Source: Knoellia sp. p5-6-4 (GTDB lineage Bacteria > Actinomycetota > Actinomycetes > Actinomycetales > Dermatophilaceae). From it: DNA of 64,000 bases. Below the pieces are notes generated by a model. That model saw only the letters and a program-made list of their open reading frames with translations. It was not told where the DNA came from and did no database searches. The position numbers and the translations under genes were made by a program. The stretch is from NCBI RefSeq assembly GCF_029222705.1, contig NZ_JARGZF010000001.1, positions 1,980,437-2,044,436 of the forward strand, given 5' to 3'. This document shows positions 28,404 to 37,627 of the stretch, piece after piece (the first letter of the stretch is position 1; every line of letters begins with the position of its first letter).

Positions 28404-29408
28404 ATGGCCAGCCAGGACTGGTTCGACAAGGACTTCTACGCGATCCTCGGCGTCCCCCAGGACGCCGACGCCGCGGCCGTCAAGAAGGCCTACCGCAAGC
28501 TCGCCCGCAAGGAGCACCCTGACCAGAACCCCGGGGACGCCCAGGCCGAGCAGCGCTTCAAGGACATCGGTGAGGCGTATGCCGTGCTCTCCGACCCCGA
28601 GCAGCGCCAGCAGTACGACGCCATCCGGTCCATGACGCACGGGGGCGCCCGCTTCCGTGCCGGTGCGGGCGGTCCGGGCGGCGGCGCCGGGTTCGAGGAC
28701 GTGTTCTCCTCGATGTTCGGCGGCGGAGGTGCTGGCCCGGGGGTGCGCTTCAGCACCGGGGGAGGCGGCGCGCAGCCGAACCTCGAGGACATCCTCGGTG
28801 GCATGTTCGGTGGCGGCGGTCCGGCCTACGGGGGCTTCGGCGCCCCGGCCGGCCCGCGCCGCGGGGCCAACCTCACCGCGCGCACGACGCTGCCGTTCCG
28901 CGACGCGGTGGAGGGTGCGACCGTCACCCTCAGCACCGGGAACGGGCGCATCACCACGCGGATCCCCGCAGGCGTGCGCGACGGGCAGAAGATCCGTCTG
29001 GCCGGCAAGGGGGAGCCCGGCGACCACGGCGCTCCCAGCGGTGACCTCATCCTGACCGTGGACGTGCAGAAGCACCCCGTCTTCGGCCGTGACGGCGACA
29101 ACCTCACCGTGGACCTGCCCGTGACCTTCGCCGAGGCCGCCCTCGGCGCCACCGTGTCGGTGCCCACCCTCTCCGGGGAGCCGGTCAAGGTCCGCATCGC
29201 GCCGGGCACCCCGAGCGGCCGTGTGCTGCGGGTCAAGGGTCGCGGCGTGCCGCGCAAGGGCAGCCCCGGCGACCTGCTCGCGCGCGTCAACGTCGTGGTG
29301 CCCCAGCGCCTCACCGACGAGGCCCGCCAGGCGGTCGAGGCGCTGCAGGCGCAGGAGCAGGGGGAGGACCCGCGCGCCGAGCTGTTCGCCCGGGCGCGGC
29401 AGGAGTGA
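28404..29408 (+). CDS. DnaJ-family co-chaperone without zinc finger (CbpA-like)
   Basis: A 334-residue J protein. The J domain (residues 6-72) carries the HPD motif in KEHPDQNPG that stimulates the DnaK ATPase. A Gly/Phe-rich region (about 80-150) leads directly into the two C-terminal substrate-binding domains; there are no CxxCxGxG repeats, so it is a class II protein like CbpA. ATG 28404 has GAGAGGAGG upstream. It lies in the dnaK-grpE-J-hspR operon, six bases before hspR. A second, zinc-containing DnaJ may exist elsewhere in the genome. Confidence 0.92.
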   Translation: MASQDWFDKDFYAILGVPQDADAAAVKKAYRKLARKEHPDQNPGDAQAEQRFKDIGEAYAVLSDPEQRQQYDAIRSMTHGGARFRAGAGGPGGGAGFEDVFSSMFGGGGAGPGVRFSTGGGGAQPNLEDILGGMFGGGGPAYGGFGAPAGPRRGANLTARTTLPFRDAVEGATVTLSTGNGRITTRIPAGVRDGQKIRLAGKGEPGDHGAPSGDLILTVDVQKHPVFGRDGDNLTVDLPVTFAEAALGATVSVPTLSGEPVKVRIAPGTPSGRVLRVKGRGVPRKGSPGDLLARVNVVVPQRLTDEARQAVEALQAQEQGEDPRAELFARARQE

Positions 29409-29414
29409 CCGGCG

Positions 29415-29864
29415 ATGACCACGCTGCGCGGCTTCCCACCTGACGACGACACCCCCGTCTTCGTCATCTCGGTCGCGGCCGAGCTCGCCGGCATGCACGC
29501 CCAGACGCTGCGGCAGTATGACCGGCTCGGCCTGGTCTCCCCGTCGCGCACCCGCGGCGGCGGCCGGCGCTACTCCGCGCGTGACATCGCCACCCTGCGC
29601 GAGGTGCAGCGCCTCTCGCAGGAGGAGGGCGTCAGCCTCGCCGGCATCCAGCGCATCCTCGAGCTCGAGAACCAGGTCGACGCCCTGCGGGCCCGGGTGA
29701 GCGAGCTGAGCGAGGAGCTCGAGCGCGCCAGGAGTGCTGCGGCGCAGCCGGGTTCGCGCGTCTTCGCCGTCGGCCCCGCCGGCGAGATCATCGCCATGCG
29801 GGCCGGGCAGCGGCCGCGGCCGAACCGGTCCCAGGCCCTCGTCGTCTGGCGACCGCACTTCTGA
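29415..29864 (+). CDS. hspR: Heat-shock repressor HspR (MerR family)
   Basis: HspR represses dnaK and clpB by binding HAIR boxes, with DnaK as co-repressor in the studied systems. The 149-residue protein has a MerR-type winged helix (residues about 14-80: FVISVAAELAGMHAQTLRQYDRLGL, RRYSARDIATL), a coiled-coil segment (about 83-112), and the hydrophobic tail ending in ALVVWRPHF. It is the last gene of the operon it controls; perfect or near-perfect sites stand before dnaK and clpB in this window. Confidence 0.93.
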   Translation: MTTLRGFPPDDDTPVFVISVAAELAGMHAQTLRQYDRLGLVSPSRTRGGGRRYSARDIATLREVQRLSQEEGVSLAGIQRILELENQVDALRARVSELSEELERARSAAAQPGSRVFAVGPAGEIIAMRAGQRPRPNRSQALVVWRPHF

Positions 29865-29868
29865 GCAG

Positions 29869-29902
29869 CCGGGACCAATGGCCCCTTTGGGTCCCGTCCC
29901 GG
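29869..29902 (+). terminator. Probable terminator of the dnaK operon
   Basis: Overlapping inverted repeats just after hspR: GGGACC/GGTCCC (29871-29876 with 29890-29895) and an alternative CCGGGAC/GTCCCGG (29869-29875 with 29896-29902). No T tract. Confidence 0.5.
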
Positions 29903-29947
29903 GGCAAACTCCTCGTCGTGCAGGCGGGGGAGGGCCACACTGGCTGC

Positions 29948-31654
29948 GTGCCAACGTCGTCACTGCCCTCTGACCTCGCGATCGCGCGCGCCGCCCACCT
30001 CGAGCCCATCGCCACCGTGGCGCGCGCCGCCGGCATACCGGAGGAGCGCCTCGAGCCCTATGGCCGCCACGTCGCGAAGATCGACCTGGCGGCCGTCGAT
30101 GACCTGGCCGACCGCCCTGCCGCGAAGTACGTCGTCATCACGGCCATCACGCCCACCCCGCTCGGCGAAGGCAAGACGACGACGGCCGTGGGCCTGGCCC
30201 AGGGGCTCTCGGTGCTCGGGCACCGGGCCACGCTGGCGCTGCGACAGCCGTCGATGGGGCCGACCTTCGGCATCAAGGGCGGTGCGGCCGGGGCCGGCTA
30301 CAGCCAGGTGCTGCCGATGGAGCAGCTCAACCTCCACCTGACCGGCGACTTCCACGCGGTGACGGCCGCCCACAACCTGCTCGCCGCCATGGTCGACAAC
30401 CACCTGCACCACGGCAACGAGCTCGGGCTCGACCCGCGCAGCGTGGCCTGGCGTCGCGTGCTCGACGTCAACGACCGCGCCCTGCGCAACATCGTCGAGG
30501 GCCTCGGCGCCCGCATCGACGGCGTACCGCGGCAGAGCGGGTTCGACATCACCGCGGCCAGCGAGGTCATGGTGATCCTCGGCCTGTCGACGTCGCTGCG
30601 GGACCTGCGCGCGCGCCTCGGGCGCATCGTCGTGGGCTTCACGTATGCCGGCCGGCCGGTCACCGCCGACGACCTCAAGGCGGCGGGTGCGATGGCGGTG
30701 GTGCTCAAGGACGCGCTCAAGCCCAACCTGCTCCAGACCACCGAGAACACACCGGTGCTCGTGCACACCGGCCCGTTCGGCAACATCGCCACCGGCAACT
30801 CCTCGGTGGTGGCCGACCGGATCGGCATCCACGCCGGCGACTACCTCCTGACGGAGGCGGGCTTCGGCTCCGACATGGGCGCCGAGCGGTTCTTCAACCT
30901 CAAGTGCCGGGTCTCGGGCCTGAGCCCCGACGCCGCGGTGCTGGTCGCGACCGTGCGCTCGCTGAAGGCCCACTCGGGCAACTACACCGTCGTCGCGGGC
31001 AAGCCGCTGCCGCCCGAGATGCTCCACGAGAGCCCGCGGGCGGTGCGGGCCGGGGCCGACAACCTGCGCCGGCACATCGAGATCGTGCGCTCCTTCGGGG
31101 TCTCGCCCGTGGTGGCGGTCAACGCGTTCCCCTCCGACTTCGAGTCCGAGCACGCAGTCATCCGCGAGGTGGCCGAGGCCGAGGGCGCCCACGTGGCCGT
31201 CTCCACGCACGTGTCCGACGGCGGCAAGGGGGCCCGTGACCTCGCCGAGGCCGTGGTGGCCGCCTGTGGCGAGCCGCACGAGTTCCGGCACACCTACGAG
31301 CTCGACGACACCCTGCGCGAGAAGATCGAGGCCGTCGCGACCACCGTCTACGGCGCCGACGGGGTGGACTTCTCACCCACGGCGGCCAAGGACCTCGAGC
31401 GCTTCGAGGTGCTCGGCTACGGCGGCTTCCCGGTGGTGATCGCCAAGACCCACCTGTCGATCTCCTCCGACCCCACCCTCCGGGGTGCGCCGACGGGCTG
31501 GCGGCTGCCGGTGCGTGAGGTGCGGGCCGCTGCCGGCGCCGGCTACGTCTACGCCATCAGCGGCGAGATGCGCACCATGCCCGGCCTGCCGCGGAACCCG
31601 GCGGCGGCGAGCATCGACCTCGACGACGACGGCGAGGTCGTCGGCCTCTTCTAG
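29948..31654 (+). CDS. fhs: Formate-tetrahydrofolate ligase
   Basis: Fhs joins formate to tetrahydrofolate using ATP, giving 10-formyl-THF for purines and one-carbon transfer. The 568-residue protein has the ATP loop TPLGEGKTTTAVGLAQGL near residue 70, RQPSMGPTFGIKGGAAG, the NLLAAMVDNHLHHGN segment, the EAGFGSDMGAE block and the C-terminal GEMRTMPGLPRNPAA. I start at GTG 29948, six bases after CACACT, a leaderless-type context; GTG 29918 is in frame but would add an unconserved tail. Formylglutamate breakdown in the hut pathway yields formate, which could feed this enzyme. The stop is interlocked at CTAG with the convergent regulator. Confidence 0.94.
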   Translation: MPTSSLPSDLAIARAAHLEPIATVARAAGIPEERLEPYGRHVAKIDLAAVDDLADRPAAKYVVITAITPTPLGEGKTTTAVGLAQGLSVLGHRATLALRQPSMGPTFGIKGGAAGAGYSQVLPMEQLNLHLTGDFHAVTAAHNLLAAMVDNHLHHGNELGLDPRSVAWRRVLDVNDRALRNIVEGLGARIDGVPRQSGFDITAASEVMVILGLSTSLRDLRARLGRIVVGFTYAGRPVTADDLKAAGAMAVVLKDALKPNLLQTTENTPVLVHTGPFGNIATGNSSVVADRIGIHAGDYLLTEAGFGSDMGAERFFNLKCRVSGLSPDAAVLVATVRSLKAHSGNYTVVAGKPLPPEMLHESPRAVRAGADNLRRHIEIVRSFGVSPVVAVNAFPSDFESEHAVIREVAEAEGAHVAVSTHVSDGGKGARDLAEAVVAACGEPHEFRHTYELDDTLREKIEAVATTVYGADGVDFSPTAAKDLERFEVLGYGGFPVVIAKTHLSISSDPTLRGAPTGWRLPVREVRAAAGAGYVYAISGEMRTMPGLPRNPAAASIDLDDDGEVVGLF

Positions 31655-32463
31655 GCGTCAGCCGGCGGGTGCTCGTCGGCCTGCGCCCACAGGGCCTTCA
31701 TCTCGTCCATCGCCTGCTCCATGATCCGCAGCATGGCGGCGCGGGCGCGGTCGCCGTCGTGGCGCTGGATGGCCGAGGCGACGTCGGCATGCAGCTGCAG
31801 CGCCTCCTCGTGGGGGTGGTGCGGCATGAGGCCGTAGTGGTGGCGGCCGGTCAGCACCTCGGCGACCAGCTCGTGCAGCTTGAGGAACATCTCGTTGCCG
31901 GAGCTGGCGAGCACCAGGCGGTGGAACTCGATGTCGAGGGCGAGGAACTCCTCCTCGTCCTCACCCTGGCCGGCGGCCCACATGCGGGCGGCCAGCCCCA
32001 CCAGGGTGCTGGCGTCGCCGGGGGTGGCCCGCTCGGCCGCGAGGCGGGCCGCCTCGGGCTCCACGGCGCCGCGCAGCTCGGTGATCGAGCGCAGCTGGCC
32101 CAGCCGTCCCTCCGAGGCCAGGCGCCAGCGGATGACCTGGGGGTCGTAGACGTTCCAGGCGGAGGACGGCTGGATGATCGTCCCGATGCGGCGCCGCGAG
32201 GCGACCATCCCCATCGAGGACAGCACTCGCAGCACCTCGCGCACGACGGAGCGCGAGACGGCGTGCTTCTCGACCAGGTCGTCGATGTACAGCACCGCCC
32301 CGGGGCGCAGCTCGCCGCCGCAGATGGAGAGGCCGATCTGGTCGAGCACCTGGGCGTGCAGGCCGGTCAGGCCCGAGGAGCCGTTGCCGTCGGCCGGGTC
32401 GGTGGCGGCGGGGACGGCTGAGGCGGGGGTGCCCCCAGGCAGCGCCGGTGCTGGCTCGGTCAT
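31651..32463 (-). CDS. GntR-family (FadR subgroup) regulator
   Basis: A 270-residue protein with an unconserved Pro/Ala-rich leader (1-30), a winged helix (about 35-100, with DLVEKHAVSRSVVREVLRVLSSMGMV) and an all-helical FCD effector domain (about 115-250) containing metal-ligand candidates Asp in LALDIEFHRLV and His in the EEALQLHADV segment. The FCD group usually binds carboxylic acids such as sugar acids. It is divergent from the sugar-acid transporter and catabolic operon (32604-40445) and is most likely its repressor, by analogy with DgoR and UxuR. Confidence 0.9.
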   Translation of the reverse strand: MTEPAPALPGGTPASAVPAATDPADGNGSSGLTGLHAQVLDQIGLSICGGELRPGAVLYIDDLVEKHAVSRSVVREVLRVLSSMGMVASRRRIGTIIQPSSAWNVYDPQVIRWRLASEGRLGQLRSITELRGAVEPEAARLAAERATPGDASTLVGLAARMWAAGQGEDEEEFLALDIEFHRLVLASSGNEMFLKLHELVAEVLTGRHHYGLMPHHPHEEALQLHADVASAIQRHDGDRARAAMLRIMEQAMDEMKALWAQADEHPPADA

Positions 32464-32494
32464 GGGTTAAAGCATACGCATGTCGTCGAACCTC

Positions 32495-32524
32495 TTGCAT
32501 AAATCTGATTTAGACATCTAGCAT
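32495..32524 (+). promoter_or_regulatory. Promoter of the sugar-acid operon with an internal palindrome
   Basis: TTGCAT (32495-32500), an 18-base spacer and TAGCAT (32519-32524). The spacer contains the palindrome TAAATC-T-GATTTA (32500-32512), a plausible operator for the divergent GntR protein. This is the most AT-rich stretch in the window. Confidence 0.55.
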
Positions 32525-32553
32525 CCGGTGATTAGGCGGATGTAGCGCATCCG
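32522..32553. repeat. Three alternating inverted hexamers in the leader
   Basis: CATCCG (32522-32527), CGGATG (32537-32542) and CATCCG (32548-32553). The middle copy can pair with either neighbour, giving two mutually exclusive small hairpins in the leader of the binding-protein gene, or a second protein site. Confidence 0.5.
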
Positions 32554-32603
32554 AGCAGGCGGCGGCCCAATGGCGGGACGCCACGACAGGAACGGAGACC
32601 GAC

Positions 32604-33893
<1,290 letters not shown>

Positions 33894-33901
33894 CCCCGGA
33901 C

Positions 33902-33935
33902 GGCCGGGTGCCCGACCCCTCTCGGGCACCCGGCC
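33902..33935 (+). terminator. Strong intercistronic hairpin after the binding-protein gene
   Basis: A perfect 14-bp stem (33902-33915 with 33922-33935, loop CCCCTC) 8 bases after the stop. In a transporter operon such a hairpin often stabilises the binding-protein message and lowers permease expression. Confidence 0.75.
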
Positions 33936-33967
33936 ACCCGGCCCCTCTCGGGCACCCGGCCACCCGG
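33916..33967. repeat. 26-bp tandem repeat, two copies, covering the hairpin's 3' arm
   Basis: The unit at 33916-33941 is repeated exactly at 33942-33967, and five bases of a third copy follow. Each copy contains TCGGGCACCCGGCC, the right arm of the hairpin starting at 33902, so two right arms compete for one left arm. Confidence 0.85.
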
Positions 33968-33970
33968 CCC

Positions 33971-33996
33971 CTGGGGCCGGTACCCACCGGCCCCAG
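33971..33996 (+). terminator. Second hairpin before the permease genes
   Basis: CTGGGGCCGG-TACCCA-CCGGCCCCAG, a perfect 10-bp stem. It ends 43 bases before the first permease start. Confidence 0.6.
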
Positions 33997-34039
33997 CACC
34001 TCACGACCCGCGACACCACCCGCGACCTGGAGCACACGC

Positions 34040-34990
34040 ATGGCTGCCACGACCACCACTCCCAGCACGGCGAGGGAGACCAGCCTCACCACCTCGGCGA
34101 GCACGCCGGCCTGGGCGCGCTGGGCCAACCACCACCGCAAGTGGCTGTTCGCCGCACCGGCAATGGTGTTCGTCGCCGTCCTCATCGTCTTCCCGGTGGC
34201 GTGGACGGTCTACCTCAGCCTCACCGACGCCGAGGGCTCGGTGCGCGCGGAGTCGGAGTTCATCGGCTTCGCCAACTACCTCGAGGTGCTCGGCGACACC
34301 GAACGCTTCTGGCCGGCGGTCCTGCGCACCGTCGTCTTCACCGGTGGGGTGCTGCTCGTCGAGGTGGTGCTCGGCATGGCCATCGCCCTGCTGCTGTGGC
34401 GGCCCTTCAAGGGCGAGAAATGGGTGCGTGTCGCCATCCTGCTGCCGCTGGTCGCCACCCCCGTGGCCGTCGGCATGATGTGGCGCCTGATCTTCGACCC
34501 CAACATCGGCCTGGCCAACCGCTTCCTCGCGTGGTTCGGCCTCGGGCCCTGGCCCTGGCTCGCAGGTGAGAAGACCGCGCTGCCGACGACGATGTTCATC
34601 GACATCTGGCAGTGGACGCCGATGATCGTGCTCATCCTCCTGGCCGGCCTGACGTCGCTGTCCGACGAGCCGCAGGAGGCGGCACTGATCGACGGGGCGA
34701 ACGCCTGGCAGCGCTTCCGCCACGTCACCCTGCCGCTCCTCATGCCGACCGTCGTCGTGGCCGTGCTGCTGCGCGGAATCGACGCGCTGAAGACCTTCGA
34801 CATCCTCTACGCCACCAAGGGCAAGGGGGGCGGCTCGTTCCACGAGGTCGAGACGCTCAACGTCTACGCCTACGGCCTGAGCTTCGACTACAACGAGTAC
34901 GGCGTCTCCTCGGCGGTGCTCATCATCTTCTTCCTCATCATCATCGGCTCGATGTGGGCCGTCACCACTCGCCGGAAGGACGCCGCCTGA
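34040..34990 (+). CDS. Sugar ABC transporter permease (MalF type)
   Basis: A 316-residue inner-membrane permease with six main membrane segments after a Thr/Ser-rich cytoplasmic start. The ABC-coupling EAA loop is visible as EPQEAALIDGANAWQRFRHVTLPLLMP near residue 215. It pairs with the next gene product to form the channel. ATG 34040 has only weak ribosome-site sequence (TGGAGCAC) upstream. Its TGA overlaps the next ATG by one base. Confidence 0.9.
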   Translation: MAATTTTPSTARETSLTTSASTPAWARWANHHRKWLFAAPAMVFVAVLIVFPVAWTVYLSLTDAEGSVRAESEFIGFANYLEVLGDTERFWPAVLRTVVFTGGVLLVEVVLGMAIALLLWRPFKGEKWVRVAILLPLVATPVAVGMMWRLIFDPNIGLANRFLAWFGLGPWPWLAGEKTALPTTMFIDIWQWTPMIVLILLAGLTSLSDEPQEAALIDGANAWQRFRHVTLPLLMPTVVVAVLLRGIDALKTFDILYATKGKGGGSFHEVETLNVYAYGLSFDYNEYGVSSAVLIIFFLIIIGSMWAVTTRRKDAA

Positions 34991-35805
34991 TGCGCGCCCG
35001 CACCCCGTACAAGGTCTTCCGCGTCGCCGCGCTGGTCGTCGTCGTGCTGGCGCTGCTGGCCCCGCTGGCCTGGATGGTCGCCGCCTCCCTCAAGACCAAC
35101 GTCGACATCTACAACCCCGACAAGGCGATCGTCTTCACACCCACCTGGGACAACTACGACAAGGTCCTCCAGCAGGCGAACTACGTCCAGTTCATCGTCA
35201 ACAGCCTCTGGGTCGCCTTCGCCGCGACCGCGCTGTCGATCCTGCTCGGGGTGCCGGCTGCCTACTCGATGAGCCGGTTCTCGATGCGGCGCTCGGCGCT
35301 GGTCGTGCTGATGGCCCGCGTCATCCCGGCGGTTTCGCTGCTGGTGCCCTGGTACTACGTCTTCTCGAACCTCAAGATGGTCGGCGGCTTCACCGTGCTG
35401 ATCCTGAGCCACATGTTCGTGTCCCTGCCGCTGATCGTCTACATCATGATGGGCTACTTCGACGGCCTGCCGATCGAGCTCGAGGAGTCGGCGATGGTCG
35501 ACGGCCTCACGCCGATCGGGGCGTTCCGCAGGATCACCCTGCCCCTGTCGACGCCCGGCATCGCGACCGCCGGGATCCTGTCGTTCATCTTCTCCTGGAA
35601 CAACTTCATGTTCGCCCTGGTGCTCTCGAGCGCCGACACCAAGACGCTGCCCGTCGCGATCTTCGACTTCGTCGGCTATGCCAGCATCGACTGGGGCGGC
35701 CTGATGGCGGCCTCCACCGTAGTGACCCTGCCGATCATGCTCATCGCGCTCTTCGCCCAGAAGTACGTCGTCTCGGGCCTCACCGCCGGCGCGACGAAGG
35801 GCTGA
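34990..35805 (+). CDS. Sugar ABC transporter permease (MalG type)
   Basis: A 271-residue permease with six membrane segments. The EAA loop reads IELEESAMVDGLTPIGAFRRITLPLSTPG near residue 155, the standard contact with the ATPase. C-terminal sequence (LFAQKYVVSGLTAGATKG) is typical for CUT1 permeases of this type. It overlaps the preceding permease by one base and lies five bases before the galactonate dehydratase gene, so transport and catabolism are in one operon. Confidence 0.92.
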   Translation: MRARTPYKVFRVAALVVVVLALLAPLAWMVAASLKTNVDIYNPDKAIVFTPTWDNYDKVLQQANYVQFIVNSLWVAFAATALSILLGVPAAYSMSRFSMRRSALVVLMARVIPAVSLLVPWYYVFSNLKMVGGFTVLILSHMFVSLPLIVYIMMGYFDGLPIELEESAMVDGLTPIGAFRRITLPLSTPGIATAGILSFIFSWNNFMFALVLSSADTKTLPVAIFDFVGYASIDWGGLMAASTVVTLPIMLIALFAQKYVVSGLTAGATKG

Positions 35806-35810
35806 GCCGG

Positions 35811-36971
35811 ATGTCCGCCACGACCACGACCATCCGCAGCGTCGAGACCTTCCTCGTCGCCCCGCGCTGGCTCTTCGTCCGCATCGAGACCGACGGCGGC
35901 GTCGTCGGCTGGGGCGAGGCCACCTGCGAGGGACGCTCCGAGACGGTGCGCACCGCCGTCGACCAGCTCGCCGAGCTGGTGCTCGGCAGGGATGCCCTGC
36001 GCATCGAGGACCACTGGCAGGTGATGACCAAGGGGTCCTTCTACCGGGGTGGGCCCATCCTGGCCAGCGCCGTCTCCGGCATCGACCAGGCGCTGTGGGA
36101 CATCGCCGGCAAGCACTTCGGTGCCCCGGTGCACCAGCTGCTCGGCGGCCCGGTCCGCGACCGGATCCGCGTCTACGGCTGGGTCGGCGGCGACGAGCCG
36201 GCCGAGGTGGCCGACCACATCGCCGAGCAGGTCGAGGCCGGCCTCACCGCGGTCAAGATGAACGCTTCCGGCCGGATGAGCCCGGTCGCCACCGTCGCCG
36301 AGATCGACGGCGTCGTCGAGCGCGTGGCGGCGGCCCGTGAGGTGCTCGGCCACCACGGCGACGTCGCGGTCGACTTCCACGGCAGGTTCACCCTCGCCAA
36401 CGCCCGCCGCGTCGCCCCGCTGCTCGAGCCCTTCCGGCCGTTCTTCCTCGAGGAGCCGGTCGTCCCCGAGAACTCCCACCTCATCGGCGAGTTCGTCCGC
36501 TCGACCACCACGCCCGTCTCAACGGGGGAGCGGCTCTACAGCCGACAGGAGTTCCTCCCGGTGCTGCAGGCCGGCATCGCCGTGGCGCAGCCGGACCTCT
36601 CGCACGCCGGCGGCATCACCGAGGTGCGCAAGATCGCCGCGCTGGCGGAGGTCTACGACGTGCAGCTGGCTCCGCACTGCCCGCTCGGGCCGCTGGCGCT
36701 GGCCGCCTGCCTGCAGGTCGGCTTCGCGACGCCGAACTACCTCATCCAGGAGCAGAGCATCGGCATCCACTACAACGAGGGTGCCGATGTCCTCGACTAC
36801 GTCGTCGACCCCGAGCCGCTGAAGTTCGTCGACGGCCACATCGAGCGGCTGACCGGACCCGGACTCGGCGTCGAGGTCGACGAGCAGGCGGTGCGCGCCG
36901 CCGACAAGCGGGGGCACGCCTGGCGGGGACCGGTGTGGCGGCACGCCGACGGCTCCTTCGCGGAGTGGTGA
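35811..36971 (+). CDS. dgoD: D-galactonate dehydratase-like enolase-superfamily enzyme
   Basis: A 386-residue member of the mandelate racemase/GalD group that removes water from a sugar acid (D-galactonate) to give a 2-keto-3-deoxy acid. N-terminal cap: GEATCEGRSETV and WQVMTKGSFYRGGPI. Barrel: AVKMNASG with a catalytic Lys region, VDFHGRF (first Mg ligand, Asp), FLEEPVVPEN (second, Glu), STGERLYSRQEF (third, Glu), QPDLSHAGGITE and LAPHCPLGPL (catalytic His). All ligands are present. It is followed by the aldolase gene with a 4-base overlap. Whether D-galactonate or a related acid is used needs enzymology. Confidence 0.87.
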   Translation: MSATTTTIRSVETFLVAPRWLFVRIETDGGVVGWGEATCEGRSETVRTAVDQLAELVLGRDALRIEDHWQVMTKGSFYRGGPILASAVSGIDQALWDIAGKHFGAPVHQLLGGPVRDRIRVYGWVGGDEPAEVADHIAEQVEAGLTAVKMNASGRMSPVATVAEIDGVVERVAAAREVLGHHGDVAVDFHGRFTLANARRVAPLLEPFRPFFLEEPVVPENSHLIGEFVRSTTTPVSTGERLYSRQEFLPVLQAGIAVAQPDLSHAGGITEVRKIAALAEVYDVQLAPHCPLGPLALAACLQVGFATPNYLIQEQSIGIHYNEGADVLDYVVDPEPLKFVDGHIERLTGPGLGVEVDEQAVRAADKRGHAWRGPVWRHADGSFAEW

Positions 36972-37627
36972 ACGCCGTGGTGACCGGTATGCCGCCGGGC
37001 GAGTTCGTCGCGGCCCTGTCCCGTGCCCGGGTGATGGCGATCATCCGAGGGACCGACACGCAGGCGGCCGTGGCGACGGCACTGGCGCTGTTCGACGAAG
37101 GGGTGCGGTTCGTCGAGATCTCGCTGACGACCCCTGCCGCCTGCGACGCCATCGAGCAGGTCCGCGCCCAGCTGCCGGAGGGGGCCCAGATCGGTGCGGG
37201 CACCGTGCTGACGACCGGAGACGTCGCCGACGTGGAGTCTGCCGGGGCCCAGTTCGTCGTCACTCCTGCGGTGACGCCGTCCATCGCGGTGGCGGCCGAG
37301 CGTGGCCTGCCGGTCGCTGCCGGCGCCCTCACCCCCACCGAGGCCTTCACCGCGGTGCAGCAGGGCGCGAGCGCCGTGAAGCTGTTCCCCGCCTCGATCG
37401 GTGGCCCCGCCTACCTCAAGGCCGTCCGCGACCCGTTCCCGCACATCCCCTTCCTCGCCGTGGGTGGCGTGGGCCTCGACGAGCTGAGGAGCTACCTCGC
37501 GGTCGGGGCGGTCGCTGTCGGCGTCGGCAGCCCGCTCGTCGGCGATGCCGCCTCGGGTGGTGACCTCGAGGCGCTGCGCACCCGCGCCCGCGCCTACACC
37601 GCTGCGGCAGAACGGCATACGCAATGA
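36968..37627 (+). CDS. 2-keto-3-deoxy-6-phosphogluconate/galactonate aldolase
   Basis: A 219-residue class I aldolase of the KDPG/KDPGal family, cleaving the phosphorylated keto-deoxy acid into pyruvate and glyceraldehyde 3-phosphate. Catalytic Glu50 (FVEISLTTP) and Schiff-base Lys138 (SAVKLFPAS) are present, with GAGTVLT and the GGV phosphate-binding region (AVGGVGLDE). The GTG start at 36968 overlaps the dehydratase stop (GTGA). An ATG at 36989 is also in frame. Its stop overlaps the kinase ATG. Choice between gluconate and galactonate stereochemistry cannot be made from sequence. Confidence 0.9.
   Translation: MNAVVTGMPPGEFVAALSRARVMAIIRGTDTQAAVATALALFDEGVRFVEISLTTPAACDAIEQVRAQLPEGAQIGAGTVLTTGDVADVESAGAQFVVTPAVTPSIAVAAERGLPVAAGALTPTEAFTAVQQGASAVKLFPASIGGPAYLKAVRDPFPHIPFLAVGGVGLDELRSYLAVGAVAVGVGSPLVGDAASGGDLEALRTRARAYTAAAERHTQ

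Noticed and set aside
33916-33967. Short tandem repeat considered as a CRISPR array or mobile-element remnant
   Set aside because: Only two copies, no spacers, no cas genes, no terminal repeats or target duplication. It is part of an intercistronic hairpin.
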